Shown one piece after another: positions 1 through 7,529 of a stretch of DNA of 64,000 bases. Where the stretch lies: positions 1 to 64,000 of the forward strand of contig BPHC01000002.1 of NCBI GenBank assembly GCA_026003355.1, written 5' to 3'. The position numbers and the translations under genes were made by a program. This DNA comes from Cyclobacteriaceae bacterium (GTDB lineage Bacteria; Bacteroidota; Bacteroidia; Cytophagales; Cyclobacteriaceae). Within the stretch, counting starts at the first letter, position 1. Each line of letters opens with the position of its first letter. Below the pieces are notes generated by a model. It was not told the DNA's origin and made no database searches. It was given only the letters and a program-made list of their open reading frames with translations.

Positions 1-1
1 C

Positions 2-571
2 CGCCTGAGCCACCACGTTTGGGTGCAGGAGGTTGGTGAGGTTGAACTGGATGCCATTCTGGCCCTGCTCAACAATACCAGGGTGCCTTTCGGGCTGCAA
101 AGCCTGCATCTTAACGTAACCGATTACCCCCGCCTTAAAGCCTATTTGCGCAGCAAATTTAGCCTGGTAAAAGCTGCCGGAGGGCTTGTGCGGAAAAAAG
201 ACAAATTTTTAATGATTTACCGGCTTAAAAAATGGGATTTGCCCAAAGGTAAAAAAGAAAAAGGGGAGAAATACCGCCAGACAGCCGTGCGCGAGGTGGA
301 GGAAGAGTGCAATATTTCGGTAAAAGCAGGTCCAAAAATCTGTACCACCTGGCACACCTATACCATGAACCGCAAGGCCATGCTTAAAAAAACACGATGG
401 TATATAATGGATTTGGTTGATGACTCTAAGATGCGCCCTGCCGCCAGCGAAGACATTGAAGAGATAAGGTGGATGAACCCCAAAGAAGTTTATCATGCGC
501 TTGAACACTCTTATAAATCCATTCGTTACGTGTTCGAGCAGTACTACAAAATCAGTGAGGTAGCCGGTTAA
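2..571 (+). CDS. Nudix hydrolase, 5' end cut by the window edge
   Basis: The reading frame is open back to the first base, so the true start lies upstream; a GTG at 23 is only an internal candidate. A complete Nudix box is visible (G-x5-E-x7-REVEEE, in the stretch GKKEKGE ... REVEEEC), so the protein should bind a divalent metal and hydrolyse a nucleoside-diphosphate-linked substrate, which cannot be named from sequence. Some 60 residues precede the Nudix fold. The last four bases overlap the stop of convergent coaD. The Nudix/coaD/DUF3822 neighbourhood is, from memory, common in Bacteroidota, which supports a housekeeping role. Confidence 0.85.
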   Translation, partial: RLSHHVWVQEVGEVELDAILALLNNTRVPFGLQSLHLNVTDYPRLKAYLRSKFSLVKAAGGLVRKKDKFLMIYRLKKWDLPKGKKEKGEKYRQTAVREVEEECNISVKAGPKICTTWHTYTMNRKAMLKKTRWYIMDLVDDSKMRPAASEDIEEIRWMNPKEVYHALEHSYKSIRYVFEQYYKISEVAG

Positions 572-1023
572 AGTGTATAGGGCAGAAAGGCCGAAATATC
601 GCCACCGTAGCGGTGCACCTCCCGGATAATAGATGAGCTAATCCAGGCAAACTGAGGGCTGGTAATTAAAAATACCGACTCCAGTTCATCGTTCAGTTTG
701 CGGTTTATCTGCGAAATGCTGTTTTCGTATTCAAAGTCGGTGGTGTTGCGCAGACCGCGCAAGAGGTATCGTGCACCGTGCCTGCGTGCAAAGGCAGCCG
801 TAAGTTCGGCATAGGTGGTAACCTTAATACCGGGATAGTCTTTAAAGGTGTTGCTGATGCAGCTTACCATCAGGTTAACGTCAAAGTACCTCACGCTCTT
901 GCCGCTGTTGTAGCCAATGGCGATAATAATTTCATCAAACAACTTAAGTCCGCGAAGCACAATGTCTTCATGGCCCTTGGTAAAGGGATCGAATGTGCCG
1001 GGAAATAAGGCAATACGTTTCAT
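568..1023 (-). CDS. coaD: Phosphopantetheine adenylyltransferase CoaD
   Basis: Transfers AMP from ATP to 4'-phosphopantetheine to give dephospho-CoA, the penultimate step of cytosolic CoA synthesis. The nucleotidyltransferase motif GTFDPFTKGH (residues 9-18, a variant of the T/HxGH class) and the C-terminal ISSSIIRE motif are both present. Its 151 residues are typical of bacterial CoaD. It lies 12 bases downstream of the DUF3822 gene on the same strand, probably co-transcribed. In many Bacteroidota an rsmD gene sits between these two; here there is none. Confidence 0.97.
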   Translation of the reverse strand: MKRIALFPGTFDPFTKGHEDIVLRGLKLFDEIIIAIGYNSGKSVRYFDVNLMVSCISNTFKDYPGIKVTTYAELTAAFARRHGARYLLRGLRNTTDFEYENSISQINRKLNDELESVFLITSPQFAWISSSIIREVHRYGGDISAFLPYTL

Positions 1024-1035
1024 GCAGGTACCTGG

Positions 1036-1926
1036 TTAGCCAACTGGCAATCGGGCCATATTCAGTACATCAAAATACTGATGCTCCTGGACTTCATCAA
1101 ATACATATCCGTATCTTAGAAATTCCGGGCGGTTACCATATGTTATGGTGCGGATGTATTTGTAAAATTCCTGGTAGTGGGGCGAGTTTTTACCAACGTA
1201 ACCCCACATTATAACCCTTGAAGTTCGCTGGTCTATGTGCAGCGTGTGCATAACCAGCATAATATACCGGATGTAGTCGTTGAAATTCTGAATGGCAAAC
1301 TGGTTGTAGTAACGAAGCCCGCTGCGGTCGGCGGCAAGGATATGCAGCCGAAAGCGGTCAACGTAAATATAGAGGGGGGCGTCGGGATAGCCCGGAGATT
1401 CCTGCAATGTACCTTCAATAAGTGCACACGACTGGTGTACAAAGCAGGGCCGGTTACCCGGATATGCAGAGGTAAACCAGTTTTTAACCGAAACCGGGAG
1501 GGCGAAGGAGGTAACCATGTTATGGGCCGGTGTATGGAAAGTATGCACCTCCTCATCAGCATGTATGGCTGCACTCAGACCCAGGCAGGTGGCGGCATCG
1601 GCTTCGCTGAAAAGGCTTTCGGGGTGATGAACAAACACAGTGGTTTTTACTCCGATAATTATTTTTTTCCAGAAGCCTGCAGAAATAAAAGGATGCTGGT
1701 CGAACAGCTCCTGCAATGAGGCCAGCCAGCCGTCATTGTCATGAGCTGATGGAAAAACATAATCTTCAAGCCACAGGGCCTGCAGATTTTGCGGATCGTA
1801 CACCATGACCTGCAGGTCGCGTGGTCCGGTAAGCAGGGCCAGGTTGTACGAATCAATCCGGTCTTCGTCAAACTTTTCGTCCCGGATTTTTTTCAGCAGC
1901 CGGCAGGATGTGGCTGTAATCGGCAC
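1036..1926 (-). CDS. DUF3822 family protein
   Basis: A 296-residue protein recognised as DUF3822 from overall sequence and from its place next to coaD. It has no signal peptide or membrane segment and no catalytic motif I can name. DUF3822 is thought to have an actin/hexokinase-like ATPase fold, but I cannot confirm the nucleotide-binding loops by eye. It starts 2 bases after the upstream gene (1929-2741) and ends 12 bases before coaD, so the three probably form one operon read from a promoter near 2770. Function unknown. Confidence 0.85.
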   Translation of the reverse strand: MPITATSCRLLKKIRDEKFDEDRIDSYNLALLTGPRDLQVMVYDPQNLQALWLEDYVFPSAHDNDGWLASLQELFDQHPFISAGFWKKIIIGVKTTVFVHHPESLFSEADAATCLGLSAAIHADEEVHTFHTPAHNMVTSFALPVSVKNWFTSAYPGNRPCFVHQSCALIEGTLQESPGYPDAPLYIYVDRFRLHILAADRSGLRYYNQFAIQNFNDYIRYIMLVMHTLHIDQRTSRVIMWGYVGKNSPHYQEFYKYIRTITYGNRPEFLRYGYVFDEVQEHQYFDVLNMARLPVG

Positions 1927-1928
1927 AA

Positions 1929-2741
1929 CTACTCCCAGTTTCCGCTGGTGGTTACATCGGTACGCGAGCCAAAGCCAAGGGGCCTGCGGTTTTTGGCTTC
2001 GTTGGTTTCTTTCCGGTCGGGGTTAATGGGGGCGGGGTCTTTCACTTCAATAACCCAAACCTTCAGGCCGTTGCGGTCTATCTTCCCGGTATAAATGTCA
2101 AACGTTTTGCCCGACCCGGGAACTATATGCAGGTTTTTTATGTCTACGTTTGGGTTAAGCTGGTAGTCCCAGAAGGTAATGAGGTTTTGCCCCTGGGTTA
2201 TCTTATCTCCGCGTTTTAAGTTGGCCAGGCTACTTACGGTTCCTTTGTCCAGGAAAGAAACATCTTCGGGTTTGTCGCTGCTATTGCGCTTAAAGGTGTA
2301 GGCTTTCTTTCCTTTTACCACAAAATCGCCCACCTTAACATGAAATTCCACAAATTCTCCGTTGGCCGGGGCATTTACCGAAAAGGTTTTTTTGAAGATT
2401 TTATCCCTGGCCGACATGAAGCCCAGGGTGTCGATATAAACCTTTACGCAGTCTACCCCATAGGCAGCAGGTTTAATCTCTTCCCTTCGCTGTACAATAG
2501 GTACACGGCCGTTTTCAATGAAATTAATCAGCGAGTCCCAGTTACTGGTATAGCGGCCGTATTGCTCCAGAAATGCTTTTTCGGCCTCGCGTATCACGGC
2601 CAGCTTTTCGGTAATCTGCTTTTCGGTTTTTTTTATGTTTTCGGTAAATTCAATGGTACTGGCAATGCTGCTGTACAGATAGTATGCCATGGCAAGGGCT
2701 ACAACAAACAGTACATAGCCCACAATTTTGGTAAGGTTCAT
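1929..2741 (-). CDS. Conserved membrane-anchored protein with pilin-like N-terminus, function unknown
   Basis: A 270-residue protein with one N-terminal membrane helix (about residues 8-28), then a coiled-coil-like stretch (about 30-55). Next comes a segment around EQYGRYTSNWDSLINFI that resembles the first helix and loop of pilin/pseudopilin-like proteins. Residues about 110-195 contain two V-x-x-G-D-x-V/I-x-x-G patterns reminiscent of barrel-sandwich (lipoyl-like) folds, with no lipoyl-lysine motif. It should face the periplasm. It is first in the operon with DUF3822 and coaD. I recognise it only as a conserved Bacteroidota protein. Confidence 0.7.
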   Translation of the reverse strand: MNLTKIVGYVLFVVALAMAYYLYSSIASTIEFTENIKKTEKQITEKLAVIREAEKAFLEQYGRYTSNWDSLINFIENGRVPIVQRREEIKPAAYGVDCVKVYIDTLGFMSARDKIFKKTFSVNAPANGEFVEFHVKVGDFVVKGKKAYTFKRNSSDKPEDVSFLDKGTVSSLANLKRGDKITQGQNLITFWDYQLNPNVDIKNLHIVPGSGKTFDIYTGKIDRNGLKVWVIEVKDPAPINPDRKETNEAKNRRPLGFGSRTDVTTSGNWE

Positions 2742-2761
2742 CGCGTTCAGGTTTAAGGCTA

Positions 2762-2793
2762 CAAGTATAGGTATTTTGGCAGGTATAACACAA
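2762..2793 (-). promoter_or_regulatory. Predicted Bacteroidota promoter for the 2741-to-coaD operon
   Basis: On the minus strand a TTG (2791-2793) is followed after 21 bases by TATACTTG (2762-2769), one mismatch from the TAnnTTTG -7 consensus, 20 bases upstream of the ATG at 2741. Prediction from motif and spacing only. Confidence 0.45.
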
Positions 2794-2814
2794 GGTAAAA
2801 CCTTTTTGAAAGGC

Positions 2815-3285
2815 CTAAAAACGGTAAAATCCGGTTAGTTTATTCAGGTCATCGGCGTTGTGGCAATAGCGGAACAGGCCATGTTTTTCGTGGGCGGGCA
2901 GGCTGCGTATTTCGTCAGTGGTAAAGAAGCGCGCCTGGCGTATGGTCCGGAAGTTTACTTCGGGGTCGTGCCCGGTGCGCAGGCTGCCACCGGTAATACG
3001 GGTTTCGAAAAACAATTCCACGGCATGCAGGGGCGGGTCAATAAATTCGCCTGCAAACCGGAAGTTCCCACATACTACCACCAAACCCGTTTCTTCCAGA
3101 AATTCGCGCTCAACCGTTTCAGCCAGGCCATGCCCGAACATTACTTCGCCTCCGGGCGGTGCCCAAAACGATTTCTTTCCCAAACCGGCATGGTTTACCA
3201 GTAACAGGGTATCGCCCTGCCGGCAAATGCCGCAGGCCCTAATGCGCAAACGATTTCCGTAGGCTGTCAGAATTTCGGGTTCCAT
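2815..3285 (-). CDS. Nudix hydrolase with an altered Nudix box
   Basis: A 156-residue Nudix protein. The signature runs from GGEVMFGHG to REFLEETGLVV, so the REUxEE core that binds the metal is intact. The first conserved Glu of G-x5-E-x7-REUxEE is His here. The N-terminus (ACGICRQGDTLLLVNHAG) fits the first strands of the fold. Substrate unknown; ADP-ribose or oxidised nucleotides are common in the family. It is a single gene with its own short upstream region and is not clearly in an operon. Confidence 0.85.
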   Translation of the reverse strand: MEPEILTAYGNRLRIRACGICRQGDTLLLVNHAGLGKKSFWAPPGGEVMFGHGLAETVEREFLEETGLVVVCGNFRFAGEFIDPPLHAVELFFETRITGGSLRTGHDPEVNFRTIRQARFFTTDEIRSLPAHEKHGLFRYCHNADDLNKLTGFYRF

Positions 3286-3370
3286 GGGTTGCTCCGAAGT
3301 TGAGGGACTATCGGGGCCGTGATAATAATGGGTTTTCGCAATATTTTCAGCACAATTATTGTTAATACAT

Positions 3371-3378
3371 TAACTTTG
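3371..3378 (+). promoter_or_regulatory. Predicted -7 box TAACTTTG upstream of the DUF1573 gene
   Basis: TAACTTTG is an exact match to the Bacteroidota TAnnTTTG box and lies 17 bases before the ATG at 3396. No clear TTTG -33 element is seen, only an AT-rich stretch. Confidence 0.5.
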
Positions 3379-3395
3379 AAATCAAAACCAACATC

Positions 3396-3797
3396 ATGAA
3401 ACGCATTGCAGCACTATCGGCATTGATTTTTGCGGCTTTGCTGGCGTATGCCCAGCAAACTACCAAAACGGCTTCGGGACCGGTACTTACATTAAAGGAA
3501 ACCTCGCACGATTTTGGTGATATCCGGCAGGGGGATGTGGTAGAGCATGTTTTTGAGTTTACCAATACGGGCAATGAACCACTTATTATTCAGGATGTAC
3601 GCATAACCTGCGGATGCACCCAGCCCAAATGGCCCAAAGAACCCATTATGCCCGGTGCAAAGGGCGAGATTAAGGTGGGCTTTAACAGTGCCGGTAAAAT
3701 GGGCATTCAAACCAAATCGCTGCCTATTATTTCCAATGCCGTAAACGATCCGGTCATTACGTTTACCACCAACGTACTGCCTAAAAATCCACAATAA
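3396..3797 (+). CDS. DUF1573 domain secreted protein
   Basis: A 133-residue protein with a clear signal peptide (MKRIAALSALIFAALLAYAQ), so exported. The mature part is a single DUF1573 Ig-like domain with the usual features: SHDFGDIRQGDVVEHVFEF, a G-N-E-P-L-I-I turn, and the CGCTQPKWPKEPI motif. These domains are common in Bacteroidota periplasmic and surface proteins, but no enzymatic role is known. The gene has its own promoter-like box and a strong intrinsic terminator, so it is probably monocistronic. Confidence 0.9.
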   Translation: MKRIAALSALIFAALLAYAQQTTKTASGPVLTLKETSHDFGDIRQGDVVEHVFEFTNTGNEPLIIQDVRITCGCTQPKWPKEPIMPGAKGEIKVGFNSAGKMGIQTKSLPIISNAVNDPVITFTTNVLPKNPQ

Positions 3798-3814
3798 AAC
3801 AGCGCTAAAGCATT

Positions 3815-3840
3815 AAGGCTGCTACCGGGCAGCCTTTTTT
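3815..3840 (+). terminator. Intrinsic terminator after the DUF1573 gene
   Basis: AAGGCTGC, a 6-base loop and GCAGCCTT form a perfect 8-bp stem that runs into six T on the plus strand. The stem overlaps the last codons of the convergent DUF423 gene and may act in both directions. Confidence 0.85.
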
Positions 3841-4205
3841 GTCAGGGCGCTGAACAACAGCAGCCATCCGGCAATAAAAGCAGCCCCGCCTGCGGGCGTA
3901 ACGAATGCAAATATCCGGATGCCCGTAAGGCTCAGCAGGTATAAACTGCCGCTAAACAGCACAATGCCGGCTAAAAAAGCCCACGATGCCAGCCGCAATC
4001 TTTTTGTGTGATATCCGGCGGGCAGCAGGGCGGTAATGGCAAGGGCCAATGCATGATAAAAGTGATAGCGCACGGCCAGTTCGTAGGTGTCCGTCCGCTG
4101 GTTGGCCGCAAGGGTTTCTTTCAGGGCGTGGGCGCCAAAGGCTCCCAGGGCAACGGCCATTGCGCCCAGCAGGGCCGCAGTTCGCAGCAGGGTTGTGGTA
4201 TTCAT
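3822..4205 (-). CDS. DUF423 family integral membrane protein
   Basis: A 127-residue protein with four hydrophobic segments and the family opening GAMAVALGAFGAHALK, matching DUF423 (YgdD/YwdK type) in length and layout. It sits in the inner membrane and its function is unknown. Its start overlaps the yggS stop by four bases (ATGA type), which implies translational coupling. Its 3' end is part of the terminator stem shared with the DUF1573 gene. Confidence 0.9.
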   Translation of the reverse strand: MNTTTLLRTAALLGAMAVALGAFGAHALKETLAANQRTDTYELAVRYHFYHALALAITALLPAGYHTKRLRLASWAFLAGIVLFSGSLYLLSLTGIRIFAFVTPAGGAAFIAGWLLLFSALTKKAAR

Positions 4206-4864
4206 TTTCTTTTTCCGAATATAGCCGATCCGATTCGTACCATGTTGCTGCCTTCTTCAATGGCAATGCGGTAATCATGGCTCATGCCCATGGACAATAT
4301 TTCCATGCCTGCATTGGGGGGCAATTTTTGACGTTTCAATGCATTAAACAGATTGTACAGGGTTCTGAATTCCTGCCTTATAATTTTCTCATCATCCGTA
4401 AAGGTGGCCATACCCATCAAACCTTTTATGCACACGTGGGTAAGCAATGCCACATCGGGTTGAGTTACCAGCTGTACAACTTCATCTGCCGTAAGGCCAA
4501 ACTTTGTTTCTTCCTGCGCGATATGTACCTGCAGCAGGCAGTTAACCACCCGGTTTATGCGTTGGGCCTGACGGTTGATTTCCAGCAGCAGTCTGAGGCT
4601 ATCAACAGCATGTATCAGATCAACAAACGGCACAATGTATTTAACCTTGTTGGTCTGCAGGTGGCCAATCATGTGCCATTGGGCTTGCGGCAGGGCATTG
4701 AATTTGGGCACCAGTTCTTGAACACGGTTTTCGCCAAATGCATGCTGGCCGGCTTCCATAGCCTGACGGATGCTTTCTACCGGCTGCGTTTTGCTTACGG
4801 CCACCAGTTTTACATGTGTAGGCAGTTCCTGCCGAAGTTGTTTAATCCGTTCTTTAACGTTCAT
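4202..4864 (-). CDS. yggS: YggS family pyridoxal phosphate homeostasis protein
   Basis: A 220-residue TIM-barrel PLP-binding protein (COG0325). The lysine that binds PLP lies in VAVSKTQP (Lys25), and the motifs HAFGENRVQE, WHMIGHLQTNK and LSMGMSHDYRIAIEEGSNMVRIG are all present. Family members bind PLP without known catalysis and buffer vitamin B6 and amino-acid pools. It is divergent from the GH3-family gene with overlapping promoter boxes, and is followed by a four-base-overlapping DUF423 gene. Confidence 0.95.
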   Translation of the reverse strand: MNVKERIKQLRQELPTHVKLVAVSKTQPVESIRQAMEAGQHAFGENRVQELVPKFNALPQAQWHMIGHLQTNKVKYIVPFVDLIHAVDSLRLLLEINRQAQRINRVVNCLLQVHIAQEETKFGLTADEVVQLVTQPDVALLTHVCIKGLMGMATFTDDEKIIRQEFRTLYNLFNALKRQKLPPNAGMEILSMGMSHDYRIAIEEGSNMVRIGSAIFGKRK

Positions 4865-4868
4865 TGTT

Positions 4869-4876
4869 TATTTTTG
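4869..4876 (+). promoter_or_regulatory. Predicted -7 box TATTTTTG for the GH3-family gene
   Basis: Exact TAnnTTTG match 35 bases before ATG 4912. It excludes an alternative ATG at 4864, which would lie upstream of the likely transcription start and overlap yggS. Confidence 0.5.
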
Positions 4877-4885
4877 GCTCTGCTG

Positions 4886-4893
4886 CAAAAATA
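4886..4893 (-). promoter_or_regulatory. Predicted -7 box TATTTTTG for yggS
   Basis: Exact TAnnTTTG match on the minus strand, 21 bases before the yggS ATG at 4864. It lies inside the predicted leader of the divergent GH3 gene, so the two promoters would interfere. Confidence 0.5.
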
Positions 4894-4911
4894 CCACGGC
4901 AAACAACAAAC

Positions 4912-6510
4912 ATGGCTATTTTAGGAAACTTGCTGAAAAAGGGCATACGCCTGCGCGAAATGATGGAGCAGGAATACAGCTCGCCCTTTGAGCTGCAGAA
5001 AAAAGAACTCAGAGAGCTGCTCATGGAGGCTGCCCAGACCCGCTTTGGCAGGCATTACGGCTTTAACGATATCCTTAACACCTTTAAACAAGGCAACCGC
5101 GAGTTTTACAACCGGTTTTGCAGCAGCGTACCAGTTCATACCTATAACCGGATTTTCAATGACTGGTGGAAATATTCGCTGGCAGGAGAAAAAAACATAT
5201 GCTGGCCCGGACGGGTAAAGTATTTTGCATTGAGCTCGGGCACCTCTGAGGCTTCGTCCAAGCATATTCCGGTTACGCGCGAAATGACCCGCGCCATCCA
5301 GAAAACCAGTATCCGGCAAATTCTTACACTTTCCAAATACGATTTGCCGGCCGACTTTTTTACCTGCGGTATTTTAATGCTGGGAGGCAGCACACATTTG
5401 CATAAAAGGGGGAATTACTTTGAGGGCGATCTGAGCGGCATTCAGGCCGCCAGGCTGCCGTTCTGGTTTCAGCACTTTTACAAGCCCGGCAAAAAAATAG
5501 CCCGAACCCGCAACTGGGATACCAAACTGGATGAAATAACCCGAAAGGCAGCCGACTGGGACATAGGCATTATTGTGGGGGTTCCGGCCTGGCTGCAGAT
5601 TTTGCTGGAAAAAATTATTGACTATTACAAGGTTAAGAATATTCATCAGGTGTGGCCCAACCTCAGGGTGTATGTGCATGGCGGAGTGTCGTTCGACCCG
5701 TACCGCAAAGGTTTTGAAAAACTGCTTGGCCGGCCCATTTATTACATTGAAACCTACCTGGCTTCGGAAGGATTCATTGCCTTTCAGGCATATCCCAATC
5801 GCAAGTCCATGCGCATGGTGCTGAACAACGGCATATTTTACGAGTTTGTGCCTTTTACCGATGAAAATTTCGATGCCGAAGGGAACCTGAAACCCGATGC
5901 CCGCACGCTGATGATTGACGAAGTAGAAACGGGTAAGGAGTATGCCCTGCTGCTGTCTACCTGTGCCGGTGCATGGCGGTATCTTATCGGAGATGTGATT
6001 AAGTTCGTTTCGGCTGAAGAAGCAGAAATTGTCATTACCGGCCGAACAAAGCACTTTCTGAGCCTGTGCGGTGAGCACCTCTCTGTTGAGAATATGAATA
6101 AAGCCATTGAGCTGGTTTCGGAAGAGCTGAATGTTTCGGTGCCCGAGTTTACCGTGGCCGGCATACCCCATGGGTCGCTGTTTGCCCATTACTGGTATGT
6201 GGGGTGTGAGCAACCCGTTGATGCACGCATTTTCCGCGAACATCTGGACAGCCGGCTTAAAGAACTGAATGACGACTATGCCGTAGAACGCGGTGCAGCG
6301 CTGAAAGAAATTTTTGTTGAAATACTTCCGGTGAGTGTATTTTACGACTTCATGAAAGCCAGTGGCAAAATAGGCGGGCAAAACAAATTTCCGCGTGTGA
6401 TAAAGAGCCGGCAGCTGGACGATTGGCGCAACTTTATCCGCAATCCGGTAAGGCTTTTTCTTCCGTGTACCCGGCGGCTTAGTCGCTTAACAGGTTGTTC
6501 AGGAAAGTAG
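4912..6510 (+). CDS. GH3 (auxin-responsive promoter) family protein
   Basis: A 532-residue protein from ATG 4912 (MAILGNLLKKGIRLREMM). A 16-residue extension to ATG 4864 is rejected because it overlaps yggS and the predicted promoter. The family resembles the adenylate-forming plant GH3 acyl-amido synthetases: ALSSGTSEASSKHIP matches their ATP/AMP loop, and YRIGDVI-like YLIGDVIKFV precedes the C-terminal domain. The Bacteroidota members are uncharacterised; joining a carboxylic acid to an amine via an acyl-adenylate is inference from the fold. Cytosolic. The 3' end overlaps convergent batA by 32 bases. Confidence 0.88.
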   Translation: MAILGNLLKKGIRLREMMEQEYSSPFELQKKELRELLMEAAQTRFGRHYGFNDILNTFKQGNREFYNRFCSSVPVHTYNRIFNDWWKYSLAGEKNICWPGRVKYFALSSGTSEASSKHIPVTREMTRAIQKTSIRQILTLSKYDLPADFFTCGILMLGGSTHLHKRGNYFEGDLSGIQAARLPFWFQHFYKPGKKIARTRNWDTKLDEITRKAADWDIGIIVGVPAWLQILLEKIIDYYKVKNIHQVWPNLRVYVHGGVSFDPYRKGFEKLLGRPIYYIETYLASEGFIAFQAYPNRKSMRMVLNNGIFYEFVPFTDENFDAEGNLKPDARTLMIDEVETGKEYALLLSTCAGAWRYLIGDVIKFVSAEEAEIVITGRTKHFLSLCGEHLSVENMNKAIELVSEELNVSVPEFTVAGIPHGSLFAHYWYVGCEQPVDARIFREHLDSRLKELNDDYAVERGAALKEIFVEILPVSVFYDFMKASGKIGGQNKFPRVIKSRQLDDWRNFIRNPVRLFLPCTRRLSRLTGCSGK

Positions 6511-7529
6511 ATTTACCCAACAGCCAAAGCAGGTAAAACACCAGGGCCCAGCGCAGGTAAATGTAGTAATAATCGGCCGTGTTCAGGTAGCGGCTTTCCT
6601 TGATTTCGCTTTTCTCAAGTCTGTCAATTTCATCGAAAACTTCCTGCAGCGCCTGGTTATTGGTGGCGCGGTAAAAGCGCCCGCCCGTTATGGAGGCAAT
6701 TTGCTGCATGGTGGTTTCGTCAACGGTGTTTTCCAGAAATTGCCGCCGGCCAAAAAAATCTTTGCCAAAGGGCACACGTCCTTCGCGTCCCACAATAATG
6801 GTGTACACCTTAACCCCCATTTCGGCGGCAAGTCCTGCAGCCGTAAGTGGATCAATATTTCCTGCGTTGCTGTCGCCATCGCTCAGCAGTATGCAGATTT
6901 TCGATTTGGCGGCCGACTCCTGCATGCGGTTTAACACCACTCCCAGGGCGCTTCCAATGGCGGTACCCCGTACCTCTATAAGGCTAAAGTCCATAGATTT
7001 GATGTAACCCCGCAGCAGGTCATAGTCGGTAGTAAGGGGAGCCATCGAGTACGCCTCGCCCGAAAACACAACCATACCTATGCGGTCCTGAAACCGGCCT
7101 TCAATAAAATCAATGGCCACCCTTTTTGCCGCTTCCAGCCGGTTGGGTGTAAAATCTTCTATCTGCATGGAATGCGAAATATCAATGGCCAGCATAATGT
7201 CAATGCCCTCTGTCCATTGCTCAGCTTTTTCGCTGGTGCGCTGTGGCCGGGCCATGGAAAAAAACAGTAAAGCCAGTGCCAGCATAAGCAGCAGCGGATG
7301 CACCAGCCTTACCCATGAATGGGTTTTCGATTCCCCCCCATTCTTTTGCAGTAAGGGCCAGGGTGAAGTGTTTTCCAAACCTTTTCACCAGCAGCGTGCG
7401 CAAAACAAATAACAGGGGCAGGGCAGCAATACCGTACAGCCATGCCGGATGCAGAAACTGAAATGAGTCAATCACTTCAGGGTAAAACCAGCGCAGGGAA
7501 TGCCATTCAAAATTGGGTGTTTCAGCCAT
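6479..7529 (-). CDS. batA: BatA-like VWA domain membrane protein, frameshifted at a G7 run
   Basis: The N-terminal part (7529 down to about 7340) encodes a BatA-type start with a membrane helix (FLHPAWLYGIAALPLLFVL). The main part, in another frame, continues with a second helix (LVHPLLLMLALALLFFSMARPQ), a von Willebrand A domain with MIDAS motif DISHS and LSDGDSN, and a C-terminal helix. The frames meet at seven G (plus-strand C, 7333-7339). With six G the product is a continuous 349 residues, normal for BatA. Probably a sequencing error. BatA belongs to the aerotolerance group with DUF58 and MoxR proteins. It is last in the operon, overlapping the upstream gene by 8 bases. Confidence 0.85.

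Noticed and set aside
4049-4924. 291-residue plus-strand frame across DUF423 and yggS
   Set aside because: Spans two conserved minus-strand genes and their overlap; not a plausible protein.
5374-6381. 335-residue frame on the minus strand opposite the GH3-family gene
   Set aside because: A shadow of a conserved coding gene; no family motifs, no promoter, His/Phe-rich composition typical of antisense frames.
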